Below, one piece after another: positions 8,340-16,137 of a stretch of DNA of 32,064 nt. The translations under genes and the position numbers were made by a program. Location of the stretch: assembly GCA_030446285.1 (NCBI GenBank), contig JASUSC010000014.1, forward strand, positions 1 through 32,064, given 5' to 3'. This DNA comes from Eubacteriales bacterium (GTDB lineage Bacteria > Bacillota > JASUSC01). How positions within the stretch are numbered: position 1 is the stretch's first letter; each line of letters opens with the position of its first letter. The notes beneath the pieces are model-generated. The model ran no database searches. It was not told where the DNA came from and worked only from the letters and a program-made list of their open reading frames with translations.

Positions 8340-8436
8340 CTCCCCTTTGACTCCAGAACTTGTTTCATCATATGCAGAAGGGGCTCTCTTCAACACCCTT
8401 TCTGCTTCGGTTAGTCCAATTATAGTCAAAGGGGAG
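8340..8436. promoter_or_regulatory. Long inverted repeat covering the yabE-like ribosome-binding site
   Basis: The 13-base arms 8340-8352 and 8424-8436 are perfect inverted repeats. In the minus-strand mRNA the 3' arm contains the AAAGGGGAG ribosome site of the yabE-like gene, so pairing would hide it. Between the arms lies a second hairpin in which GCAGAA-GGG pairs with CCC-TTCTGC with one mismatch. On the plus strand the repeat is followed by eight T (8439-8446), which also fits a terminator for a transcript antisense to the gene. Function is inferred. Confidence 0.55.
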
Positions 8437-8479
8437 TGTTTTTTTTGTCAGAAAGGGTCAGTCGTTTTTCGACAGCAAA

Positions 8480-9274
8480 TCACGGAATCCCAAACAATTT
8501 TCGCCCGTTTTCCAGGGTAATCGCCGCCAGTTCCGCCGGCTCCGTCCCCCGCAGCCGGGCAATCTTTTCCACCACGTAGTAGACGTAGGCCGGCTCATTA
8601 CGTTTCCCCCGAAAAGGCTCAGGTGAAAGGTAAGGAGCGTCTGTTTCCACCAGCAGGCGGTCCAGGGGAACCCGGGAAGCCACTTCCTGTACCCGGGGGG
8701 CGTTTTTGAAGGTTACCGGCCCGGCAATAGAGATATACATCCCCATTTTTAAGCATTCCCGGGCCATCTCCCAGCTACCGGAAAAACAGTGCATTACCCC
8801 TCCTATCTCCTCTACCTTTTCTTCCCGCAAAATCTTCAGAATGTCCCCGTGGGCATCCCGGTCATGGATGATAACCGGCTTTTTCCACTTCCGGGCCAGC
8901 GCCATCTGTTCCCGGAACACCCGCTGCTGCACTTCCCGGGGGGATAGATTGCGGTAGTAATCCAGCCCTATTTCCCCCACCGCCACCACTTTAGGATGGG
9001 CGAGGAACTTCTCTATTTCGGCAAGCCCATTTTCCACCGCCCAGCAAGCGTCGTGGGGATGAATCCCCACCGCCGCATAAACAAAATCGTACTTCTCCGC
9101 CAGAGCCACCGTCTTTTTTACCGAATCCAGATCATAACCAACGTTGACGAGATAGCGCAAACCCCGTTCTCTGGCCCGGGCTATCACTTCCTCCCGGTCA
9201 CCGTCAAAACGCCCATCATCAAGATGGGCGTGCGAATCGAAAAGAGGTATAGCCGCCGTCATCCCTTGTATCAC
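8480..9274 (-). CDS. tatD: TatD family metal-dependent deoxyribonuclease
   Basis: A 264-aa TIM-barrel hydrolase of the TatD/YcfH family, proposed to act in DNA degradation or repair. Metal-binding motifs are visible in order: DSHAHLD near the N-terminus (His 15 and His 17), VGEIGLDYYR, PVIIHDRDAH, HCFSG and the C-terminal VETDAPYLSPE. The GTG at 9274 starts two bases before the metG stop and has AAGGTGA upstream; an internal ATG four codons later is possible. Its position after metG is conserved in Bacillus (metS-yabD). No terminator separates it from metG, so the T-box probably influences its expression. Confidence 0.93.
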   Translation of the reverse strand: MIQGMTAAIPLFDSHAHLDDGRFDGDREEVIARARERGLRYLVNVGYDLDSVKKTVALAEKYDFVYAAVGIHPHDACWAVENGLAEIEKFLAHPKVVAVGEIGLDYYRNLSPREVQQRVFREQMALARKWKKPVIIHDRDAHGDILKILREEKVEEIGGVMHCFSGSWEMARECLKMGMYISIAGPVTFKNAPRVQEVASRVPLDRLLVETDAPYLSPEPFRGKRNEPAYVYYVVEKIARLRGTEPAELAAITLENGRKLFGIP

Positions 9275-11200
9275 CTACTTCACCTTAGTTCCAGAGGCTA
9301 TCGGCCGGTCCACGGTAATCAGAGCCAACTCTTCCCCGGCGGAAGCCGCCAGCAACATCCCCTGGGAAACAATTCCGCGGAGGCGAGCCGGTTTGAGGTT
9401 GGCCACCACTATAATCGTCTTCCCTACCAGTTCCTCCGGCCGGTAATGACGGGCAATTCCCGCCACGATGGTTCTTTCTTCATCTCCCAGGCGGACGGTC
9501 AATTTGAGCAGCTTGTCTGCTCCTTCCACTTTTTCCGCCGCCACCACCTCGGCGGTGCGCAGATCAATCCGGGCAAACTCTTCAATTCCGACCAAGCTAT
9601 TTTCTTTTTCTTTCTTTTCCGCCTCTTCTTTCTCCTTTTCCTTTGCCTCCTCTTCTTTTTCTTCCTTCCACTCTATCCGCGGGAAGAGGGCGGGTCCTTT
9701 CCGCACCCGAGTTCCGGGTTTAATCTCACCCCATTTTTCCACCGTCGACCAGTTGGTGAGCTCCTCAACGGAAAGACCAATTTGTTCCCCTACCCGCTCC
9801 GGCAACCGGGGCATAAAAGGCGAGAGAAGAATGGTTATCACTCGGATTGCCTCTAACAGGTTGTACAGCACCGTGGCCAGCCGGTCCTCTTTACCTTCCC
9901 TGGCCAACACCCAGGGCATGGTAGCGTCGATATACTTGTTGGCCCGGTCCACGAGTTGCCATACCGCTCCTAAGGCATTGCTCAGCTCTAATTTTTCCAT
10001 TAATTCTACATAGCGGTGCACCGTTGCAACCGCCGTCTCGGCCAGCTCCCGGTCTACTTCCTCCGTCGCACCGGGGCTTTTCACCTCGCCACCCAAGTAT
10101 TTCTCAACCATAGCCACGGTGCGGCTGACCAGGTTCCCCAAATCGTTGGCCAGGTCGGAATTGATGCGCCGGACCAGGGCTTCTTCCGAATAGTAGCCGT
10201 CAGCGCCAAAAGGCAGCTCCCGCAAGAGGTAATAGCGGATGGCATCCACCCCGTATTTTTCAATCAGGACCAGGGGATCAACCACATTCCCCTTGGATTT
10301 GGACATTTTGCCCCCTTCCAGGAGGAGCCAGCCGTGCCCCATTACTTTTTTCGGCAATTCGATTCCGCAGGCCATGAGAATAATGGGCCAGATAATGGTG
10401 TGGAAACGGACGATGTCCTTACCCACCAGGTGGACGTCACAGGGCCAGTAGCGGCGGAATTTTTCATCGTTTTCCGTCCCGTATCCTAAAGCCGAAATGT
10501 AATTGGTAAGAGCATCCACCCAGACGTAAATCACATGCTTGGGATCAAAGGGCACGGGAATCCCCCAGCTGAAGGTGGTCCGGGAGACACACAGGTCTTC
10601 CAGCCCTTGTTTGATAAAGTTGATCATTTCGTTGCGCCGGGAGACAGGTTGAATAAAGTCCGGGTTCTCCTCGATGTACTGAAGGAGACGGTCGGCATAT
10701 TTGGAGAGACGGAAGAAATAACTCTCCTCCTGCACCAGTTCCACCGGCCGGCCGCAATCAGGGCAGTATTTTCCCTCTACCAACTGCCGTTCCGTCCAGA
10801 AAGTCTCACATGGAGTGCAGTACCAGCCTTCATAGGTGGATTTATAAATGTCCCCCTGATCATACAGCTTCTGGAAAATAGCCTGAACAACCCGTTTATG
10901 TCTCTCCTCGGTAGTGCGAATGAAATCGTCGTAGGATATCTCTAACTTCTCCCACAGAACTTTGAAGCCGGCCACGATCTTGTCCACGTATTCTTTGGGC
11001 TCCTGCCCTCTGCTCCGGGCAGTCCGTTCAATTTTCTGCCCGTGCTCGTCCGAGCCGGTGAGAAAATGGACGTCATAGCCGCGCATGCGTTTGTACCTGG
11101 CGATGGCATCGGCCGCCACCGTTGTGTAAGCATGACCGATGTGCAAATTGTCACTGGGATAGTAAATGGGGGTAGTGATATAAAAGGTATTTTTGGCCAC
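9275..11200 (-). CDS. metG: Methionyl-tRNA synthetase (with C-terminal tRNA-binding domain)
   Basis: Charges tRNA-Met with methionine. The 641-aa class I synthetase has the HIGH motif (20-23), a zinc knuckle with C128, C131, C146 and C149, and KMSKS (298-302). The anticodon-binding helical domain is followed by a Glu/Lys-rich low-complexity linker (about 515-537) and a C-terminal EMAP/Trbp111-type tRNA-binding domain containing DLRTAEV and LKPARLRGIVSQGM. The GTG at 11200 has AGGAGGG seven bases upstream. A longer frame to 11248 would run into the terminator of the T-box leader. It is the first gene of the metG-tatD-yabE unit and is controlled by the T-box. Confidence 0.97.
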   Translation of the reverse strand: MAKNTFYITTPIYYPSDNLHIGHAYTTVAADAIARYKRMRGYDVHFLTGSDEHGQKIERTARSRGQEPKEYVDKIVAGFKVLWEKLEISYDDFIRTTEERHKRVVQAIFQKLYDQGDIYKSTYEGWYCTPCETFWTERQLVEGKYCPDCGRPVELVQEESYFFRLSKYADRLLQYIEENPDFIQPVSRRNEMINFIKQGLEDLCVSRTTFSWGIPVPFDPKHVIYVWVDALTNYISALGYGTENDEKFRRYWPCDVHLVGKDIVRFHTIIWPIILMACGIELPKKVMGHGWLLLEGGKMSKSKGNVVDPLVLIEKYGVDAIRYYLLRELPFGADGYYSEEALVRRINSDLANDLGNLVSRTVAMVEKYLGGEVKSPGATEEVDRELAETAVATVHRYVELMEKLELSNALGAVWQLVDRANKYIDATMPWVLAREGKEDRLATVLYNLLEAIRVITILLSPFMPRLPERVGEQIGLSVEELTNWSTVEKWGEIKPGTRVRKGPALFPRIEWKEEKEEEAKEKEKEEAEKKEKENSLVGIEEFARIDLRTAEVVAAEKVEGADKLLKLTVRLGDEERTIVAGIARHYRPEELVGKTIIVVANLKPARLRGIVSQGMLLAASAGEELALITVDRPIASGTKVK

Positions 11201-11224
11201 GCAGCATCCCTCCTGGCAAAATCT

Positions 11225-11540
11225 TCGCTTCCAGCAAAAACCCCCCATCCCGGCAAGGGACGGGGGTATCTACTACCCACGTGGTACCACCCTTTTTTAT
11301 CCCGACCTCACGGTACGGGACCTCCACGGGTGAGCCTTCTCACCCAAGGCCGGTAACGGGGCCAGCCGGGCCAGCCTACTCCCTTTCGGTTTCAGCCGCC
11401 GGGTCCGGAGCCATCTTCCCTGTCCTTTCCGCGACGGGGCTCCCACCTTACCCCCGCTCTCTGGGCGCATACTCAGACAGGTACTCGCCTCCTTCATACC
11501 CGTTATCTATAAAACTCGCGATGCTATTGTTCCTACATAT
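11225..11540 (-). promoter_or_regulatory. T-box riboswitch leader of metG, probably methionine-specific
   Basis: The minus strand carries the T-box sequence AAGGGTGGTACCACG (about 11294-11280). The TGGT in it can pair with a tRNA end of discriminator A plus CCA, as in tRNA-Met. Stem I landmarks are GAGTA (11486-11482) and AGAGAG (11462-11457). A candidate specifier triplet ATG (11414-11412) sits in GGAAGATGGCTCC, matching the downstream gene. A strong terminator follows at 11236-11266. Uncharged tRNA-Met should favour the antiterminator and transcription of metG-tatD. Specifier placement is inferred without folding. The leader occupies almost all of the 378-base gap 11201-11578. Confidence 0.88.
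11236..11266 (-). terminator. Regulated terminator of the metG T-box leader
   Basis: In the minus-strand RNA a ten-base-pair stem (CCCCCGTCCC with GGGATGGGGG, one G-T wobble) around a TTGCC loop is followed by five T. It lies between the T-box sequence and the metG ribosome site, the normal place for the competing terminator. Confidence 0.88.
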
Positions 11541-11546
11541 ACTTAA

Positions 11547-11575
11547 ATATTATGCCAGGGAAAGGGCCATGTCAA
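11547..11575 (-). promoter_or_regulatory. SigA-type promoter of the metG T-box transcript
   Basis: On the minus strand TTGACA (11575-11570) and TAATAT (11552-11547) are 17 bases apart. The site abuts the 3' end of the upstream kinase-like gene and would start the T-box leader near 11540. Confidence 0.75.
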
Positions 11576-11578
11576 GTT

Positions 11579-13234
11579 TTACCGCAAGTGGGTCCGCAAC
11601 AACTGCAATAAAATGGCCACTCCCATGGCGGAAGAAAAGACAAAACCGACGACACCCACGAGTGGGAAGCCGAAAAGCAAAGGCCCCCGGTCGGTTAACA
11701 TAATGAGAGCCGAGCCAATCATCATGGCCGCCGCCACTAAGGCAAAAGACAGACGGGCAGCCGCTAAGTCCAGCATATCGTAGAGCCAGTTGAGATTGCG
11801 GTGGTAAAAAATTATCCGCATTTCCCCCCGGGCTAAATTTTTCACCACCTGGGCCAGCTCTTCGGGAAGAGCCACCAGGTTTTCCAGCCAGTTGTACGCC
11901 CGCCCGGTGGCATCTTTAATCACCCGGGCTGGATTAAAGCTTTCCACCATATACCTAAGCGCTATAGGCCGCAGGACCTCCAGCAAATTGATGCCGGGTT
12001 CAATGAGCCTGCCGATACTCTCCCCGCTCATCACCATCCTGCCCAGGATAAAAAAACTGTCGGGCACCTTAATTCCATGCCGCAAGGAAATCTCCACCAT
12101 CTCGTTGATTATTTCACCTAAAGAAATGTTGCCGGTGTTAAAACGGTAGGCTTTATCCACCATTTCCGCCACATCTTCAAAAAAGTGTTGCTCCTTAATC
12201 TTGCCGGTGGGACGGCCCGTTTTCAAAATCAGCTCGGCAATCCCGGGAACATCTTTTTCCGCTAAACAAAGAATCAGGCGTCCGATCTGCTGCCGCACCA
12301 AGGGGTCAAAACGCCCCACGACTCCGAAATCAATTAACACTACTTTTCCTCCCGGCTGGAAAAGAACGTTTCCCGGATGGGGATCGCCGTGAAAAATACC
12401 CTCGGCAAAAAGGGGTTTGAACAGGGCGCGGTAGAAATTGGTCGCGTAAGTACGGCGGTTGTCCGGGCGGAAGTAAAGGCCAGCCGCTTTTTCCACCCTC
12501 ACTCCTTCCACAAAATCAAGGGTAAGGATACGGGAGGTAGTGTAATCCCAGTATACCCGCGGAACAACTATCGAGCTATCCCCGGCAAAGAGGTGAAAAA
12601 AAGTATCCGTATGAACGGCTTCCACCTGATAATCCAGTTCCCGGCGAATGTGGCGGGCAAAAATCTCGACAATCTCCTCTACGTCACACACCTGGCCGAT
12701 TACCGTCCGCTCTTTAAGCAAGGGAGCCACGTCTTCTAAAAAAGCTAAATCTTTTTCCACCAGCTCGGCCAGCCCCGGCCGTTGCACCTTCACCGCCACC
12801 CGGGTTCCATCCGGCAAAACCGCCCGGTGAACCTGGCCGATAGAAGCACTGGCCACCGGTTTATAGTCAAAGGAGGCAAAAATTTCTTCCGGCGGCCTGC
12901 CGAATTCCTGTAAAAACTGCTGCCGCACTTCCGCCGGAAATAGTTCCTCCACCCTGTCTTGAAGCCGGGCCAGCTCTTTTATGTACTCCCGGGGTACCAA
13001 GTCAGGGCGGGTACTCAGAAGCTGGCCTAATTTGATAAAAGTAGGTCCCAAATCCTCGAAGAGAAGGCGCAGCCGCTGCGGGAAAGATTTAACCTCCTCT
13101 TCTCTCTTACGATAACGCCGCCAAAAAAAAGGCTTCTTTATCCCTAATTCACCGGCAACATAGTCAAAGCCGTGGGCTATTAAAAGGCCCGCTATCTCCC
13201 GGTAGCGGGCCAAATTCCGCTGCTTCTTTTTCAT
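11579..13234 (-). CDS. ABC1/UbiB (AarF) family atypical kinase-like protein
   Basis: A 551-aa membrane-associated UbiB-family protein. In proteobacteria UbiB supports ubiquinone synthesis; the role in Firmicutes is unclear and may concern isoprenoid-lipid handling. The family motifs are all present: FIKLGQLLSTR (KxGQ at 68-71), the Ala-rich ASASIGQ loop (128-134) in place of a P-loop, VAVKVQRPG (Lys149), HGDPHPGN (282-289) and DFG (302-304). Two hydrophobic helices at the C-terminus suggest membrane anchoring. The ATG has AGGTGA upstream and begins 11 bases after the hsp20 stop, so the two are probably cotranscribed. I see no terminator before the metG promoter. Confidence 0.92.
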   Translation of the reverse strand: MKKKQRNLARYREIAGLLIAHGFDYVAGELGIKKPFFWRRYRKREEEVKSFPQRLRLLFEDLGPTFIKLGQLLSTRPDLVPREYIKELARLQDRVEELFPAEVRQQFLQEFGRPPEEIFASFDYKPVASASIGQVHRAVLPDGTRVAVKVQRPGLAELVEKDLAFLEDVAPLLKERTVIGQVCDVEEIVEIFARHIRRELDYQVEAVHTDTFFHLFAGDSSIVVPRVYWDYTTSRILTLDFVEGVRVEKAAGLYFRPDNRRTYATNFYRALFKPLFAEGIFHGDPHPGNVLFQPGGKVVLIDFGVVGRFDPLVRQQIGRLILCLAEKDVPGIAELILKTGRPTGKIKEQHFFEDVAEMVDKAYRFNTGNISLGEIINEMVEISLRHGIKVPDSFFILGRMVMSGESIGRLIEPGINLLEVLRPIALRYMVESFNPARVIKDATGRAYNWLENLVALPEELAQVVKNLARGEMRIIFYHRNLNWLYDMLDLAAARLSFALVAAAMMIGSALIMLTDRGPLLFGFPLVGVVGFVFSSAMGVAILLQLLRTHLR

Positions 13235-13245
13235 GGCGGAATCAC

Positions 13246-13683
13246 CTAATGAATATCAACCCGAATGGTTTTACGCCGCTGCTGTTCGGCTTTAGGAATT
13301 CTAATTTCCAGAATACCGTTGCGGTAAGAAGCTTTAGCCTCCTCGGCTTTCACCGATACGGGTAACGGCAGGGTTCGGACATAGGAACCGTAAAAACGTT
13401 CCTGGTGGAAATAGTTTCTGTCTTCTACTTCCCGGCTCCGTTTAATTTCACCCCTGATGGTAATGGAATCTTCGTCCACAGTTATTTCCACGTCATCCGG
13501 CGATTCAATTCCGGGAAGCTCTGCCGTTACCACTACTTCTTTTTCCGTCTGGTAGATGTCCGTGCGCGGGCCGTAGTAACCCCTATCCCAGGGTCTCATG
13601 CTCCAGGTCTGCTCCCACAACCGGCCCATTTCCTCCCGTAGTTCATTTAACTGACGGAAGGGGTCCCAGGGAATCATTCTCAT
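13246..13683 (-). CDS. Hsp20/alpha-crystallin small heat-shock protein
   Basis: A 145-aa ATP-independent holdase that binds unfolding proteins and assembles into oligomers. The alpha-crystallin domain runs from about residue 38 to 135, with the ELPGIE start, the GEI/R loop region and the strand signature YRNGILEIRIPK (an NGVLxIxxPK variant). The N-terminal WDPFRQLNELREEM pattern is typical. The ATG at 13683 has AGGAGGT seven bases upstream; a second Met two codons later is possible. I found no CIRCE inverted repeat upstream and only a weak promoter candidate. It precedes the UbiB-like gene. Confidence 0.95.
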   Translation of the reverse strand: MRMIPWDPFRQLNELREEMGRLWEQTWSMRPWDRGYYGPRTDIYQTEKEVVVTAELPGIESPDDVEITVDEDSITIRGEIKRSREVEDRNYFHQERFYGSYVRTLPLPVSVKAEEAKASYRNGILEIRIPKAEQQRRKTIRVDIH

Positions 13684-13775
13684 CTTTCCTACCTCCTAAA
13701 CAAAAGGTTTTGCCACTATTATTTTCCCCTCCCGCCGGCAAACAATTCCCTTTTAGCCCTTTTTGCGGGAAAAAG

Positions 13776-13805
13776 AAATAAAAAAGCGCCCCTTTCTGGG
13801 ACGCT
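13776..13805 (-). terminator. Rho-independent terminator after tRNA-Asn
   Basis: In the minus strand AGCGTCCC pairs with GGGGCGCT around AGAAA (13805-13785), followed by a T-run. It lies 17 bases beyond the tRNA 3' end and separates it from hsp20. Confidence 0.85.
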
Positions 13806-13821
13806 GCTCTTCTCGAGAAAA

Positions 13822-13896
13822 TGGCTCCTCGGGCAGGACTCGAACCTGCAACCTACCGGTTAACAGCCGGTTGCTCCACCATTGAGCTACCGAGGA
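13822..13896 (-). tRNA. tRNA-Asn (anticodon GTT)
   Basis: A 75-nt cloverleaf on the minus strand. Acceptor arm TCCTCGG pairs with CCGAGGA, the discriminator is G, and CCA is encoded. The D-arm begins AGCTCAATGG, the anticodon loop CTGTTAA gives anticodon GTT, and the T-arm contains GGTTCGAGTCC. It is a single tRNA with its own promoter and terminator. Confidence 0.97.
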
Positions 13897-13911
13897 ACAA
13901 ACCCAGTATAT

Positions 13912-13940
13912 ATACTACCACAAAATATTTTCTCAATCAA
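13912..13940 (-). promoter_or_regulatory. Candidate promoter of tRNA-Asn
   Basis: On the minus strand TTGATT (13940-13935) and TAGTAT (13917-13912) are 17 bases apart and end 16 bases before the tRNA. An alternative TTGAGA/TATATA pair overlaps it, so the exact hexamers are uncertain. Confidence 0.6.
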
Positions 13941-13946
13941 GACCCC

Positions 13947-14837
13947 CTATAAACCCAGCCAGGCTTTTATTTTTTCAATAAAGGCAGATATGGCATCGAG
14001 AATACGGCGCAGCAGCGATTTTACTTCCTGATTTTCCTGGAGAAACTTATCCATTTCCAGCTTGATGTTTTTCAATTGGGCGGAGATATCCCTCGCAGTG
14101 AGATCGAGGGTACTGATTTTCCGCATCAACTCGGTAATCTGGTCTATCTGCTGGGGAGTTAAGTTGATGTTCAAATCCCGTCCCACGTCAATGACAATCT
14201 GGCGGATCTGTTCGGGGTCTTTGATCTTATCCGCTACCACTTGCTCCTTAACCCGCATCATCAACTGGGCAGCTTTATTTTTGTCGCCAATGGCTTCCCC
14301 TAATTTCCCCATCTGCACTAGCTCTTCATTGGCAATGACCTTAGCCTGGGGGCTTAAGGATTTACCCGTAGCCTTTTCAAAAGCCTTAAACATCCCGGTG
14401 AGAGCTGCCGTTCCCGAAACCGGGAAAGGAGCCGCCGCCATAACCCGGGCATCCTTCACCCCGGCTGTGGTCAGAGCGCTGGCATACATCTCTTTCGTGA
14501 CATAGGTGATGTTCTTTGTCTCCACAGTAATACCGCTTCCCGGGCTAAGCACCTCGACAAAGGCACAAGAAACAGCCCTGGTACCGATGGCGCTCTCCGG
14601 CACCATTCCTTTTAGGGTAGCTCTTTCTTCTTGGTTGGTTACCTCCAGCACAGGAATGTTTTCTTCCCGGTAATTGGGTACGCCGAAAAACCGGGCCATT
14701 TCCTCCCTTTGCTCCGCCGTCAGATCGGCGCCAAAAGTAAGCACCCGACTGGTATCGGCTAAAGCAGTCCCAGTCGCAAGAACGAGGGATAAGAAGAGGG
14801 CAAAGACAAAAACCACCAGTTTCTTTTTCCTCGCCAT
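13947..14837 (-). CDS. DUF1002 family secreted protein
   Basis: A 296-aa exported protein of unknown function, matching my recollection of the DUF1002 family (B. subtilis YpuA-like). A basic start and hydrophobic core ending TGTALA around residue 27 form a signal peptide. The central region has the family features VLTFGADLTAEQREEM, VTKEMYASALTTAGV and the APFPVSGTAALTG segment. The C-terminal third is helical and charged (about 200-296), possibly coiled-coil, ending in a hydrophobic IEKIKAWLGL. The ATG has AAGGAGGAG upstream. It lies 67 bases after ispDF on the same strand and may be read from that operon. Confidence 0.85.
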   Translation of the reverse strand: MARKKKLVVFVFALFLSLVLATGTALADTSRVLTFGADLTAEQREEMARFFGVPNYREENIPVLEVTNQEERATLKGMVPESAIGTRAVSCAFVEVLSPGSGITVETKNITYVTKEMYASALTTAGVKDARVMAAAPFPVSGTAALTGMFKAFEKATGKSLSPQAKVIANEELVQMGKLGEAIGDKNKAAQLMMRVKEQVVADKIKDPEQIRQIVIDVGRDLNINLTPQQIDQITELMRKISTLDLTARDISAQLKNIKLEMDKFLQENQEVKSLLRRILDAISAFIEKIKAWLGL

Positions 14838-14904
14838 AATCAGCCTCTCCTCCTTGAGTCAGGCAAAAATTAATGCTGCCTCAACACAGGGGATCTGAAA
14901 GACG

Positions 14905-16113
14905 TCAAACCTCGGTTACAGTAACAACAGCATAGGCGGCTATACCTTCCCCCCGCCCGGCGAAGCCGAGTTTTTCAGTGGTAGTGGCCTTGATGTTAAC
15001 CCTGTCTGTCTCCACCCCTAAAACCCTGGCAATGTTTGTCCGCATCTCCTCCACATAGGGTCCCACCCGCGGCGCCTGAGCTACAACAGTAACGTCAGCA
15101 TTCTGCACCCGAAAACCCTTTTCTTGGACCAATGCCACCGTGCGCTCAAGAAGCACTAAGCTGGAAATACCCCGCAAAGAAGGATCGGTGTCAGGAAAGT
15201 ACCGGCCGATGTCACCGGCGCCCACTGCTCCTAAAAGGGCATCACACAAGGCGTGGAGAAGGACATCGGCATCGGAATGACCCAGGAGGCCGTGGGAATA
15301 GGGAATCTCCACTCCTCCCAGCACTAACTTTCGTCCTTCCACCAGCCGGTGAACATCGTAACCCATCCCCACCAGCACTTTTTTCTTCCCTTCCAGTAAT
15401 GCCTCCCCCTTTTTCAAGTCGATGGGAGTAGTAATCTTAAAATTACCCGGGTCTCCCTCCACCAGGTAGACAGGATGTCCGGCACGGACCACCAGGCCGG
15501 CGTCATCAGTGCCGTAATAACCTTCCCGGCGCGCTTTGAGATGGGCTTTCCACAGAAGAGAAAAATGGAAAGCCTGCGGTGTCTGGACCGCCCGCAGAGA
15601 AGAGCGGGGCAAAAATTCGCCCGCTCTGTTGTTGTCTTCCACCGTCACCACCGTGTCCGCCACAGGAACGGCTGCCGTAGCCGCACCTTTTTCCGCCGCC
15701 GTTCTCACCACCCGGTCGAGCAGTTCCCGGGTAACAAAAGGACGGGCAGCATCATGGACTACCACCAGTTCCACCCGGTCTTTTAGCGCTTCCAGCCCGT
15801 GAAAAACAGAATCCTGTCTTTCTCTCCCTCCTGGCACCAACTGCAACTGGCGTTTGCCGTCAGAAGTAACAAAAGAAGCAAAGGTCGACCCAACAAACCC
15901 CCATTGCTTAAGAAAAGGAGTAAGAAGTTCATAGGCTTCGCCTAAATCCTCAGCCGGCAGTACTACGACCAACTCTGCTATCTCCAGGTGGTTGAGAAAA
16001 ACGGTCAGGGTGTGTTCGAGGACCGTTTTTCCTCCCAGGCACAAAAACTGCTTTTTCCTGCCGCCCATGCGGCGACCCCTTCCCGCCGCCGGAATTATCA
16101 CCCCTTTTCTCAT
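14905..16113 (-). CDS. ispDF: Bifunctional IspD/IspF (MEP pathway)
   Basis: One 402-aa protein carries two non-consecutive enzymes of the methylerythritol phosphate pathway. The IspD part (about 1-240) makes CDP-methylerythritol. It has the nucleotidyltransferase start IIPAAGRGRRMGG with K21, PGGRERQDSV (94-103) and HDAARP (120-125). The IspF part (246-402) makes 2-C-methyl-erythritol 2,4-cyclodiphosphate. It has GYDVHR (D253, H255), LLHALCDALLGA (H287) and TTTEKLGF (377-384). The IspD half has a longer than usual loop at about 67-92. The ATG has GGAGG upstream. It follows the yacL-like gene, as ispD does in Bacillus. Products feed polyprenyl carriers for wall-polymer synthesis. Confidence 0.95.
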   Translation of the reverse strand: MRKGVIIPAAGRGRRMGGRKKQFLCLGGKTVLEHTLTVFLNHLEIAELVVVLPAEDLGEAYELLTPFLKQWGFVGSTFASFVTSDGKRQLQLVPGGRERQDSVFHGLEALKDRVELVVVHDAARPFVTRELLDRVVRTAAEKGAATAAVPVADTVVTVEDNNRAGEFLPRSSLRAVQTPQAFHFSLLWKAHLKARREGYYGTDDAGLVVRAGHPVYLVEGDPGNFKITTPIDLKKGEALLEGKKKVLVGMGYDVHRLVEGRKLVLGGVEIPYSHGLLGHSDADVLLHALCDALLGAVGAGDIGRYFPDTDPSLRGISSLVLLERTVALVQEKGFRVQNADVTVVAQAPRVGPYVEEMRTNIARVLGVETDRVNIKATTTEKLGFAGRGEGIAAYAVVTVTEV

Positions 16114-16137
16114 TTTGCCTCCTGCCCTTGCTATTAT

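Noticed and set aside
8334-8429. N-terminal extension of the yabE-like protein from TTG 8429
   Set aside because: No ribosome site before 8429, and the stretch forms the nested inverted repeats; TTG 8333 has a good site and a normal signal segment.
9468-10013. 181-aa plus-strand frame opposite metG
   Set aside because: It lies fully inside metG, is Ser/Phe-rich through the antisense of Glu/Lys codons, and has no ribosome site or family pattern.
13684-13775. Possible CIRCE or heat-shock operator before hsp20
   Set aside because: No TTAGCACTC-type inverted repeat is present; only a weak TTGTTT/TAATAG pair was seen.
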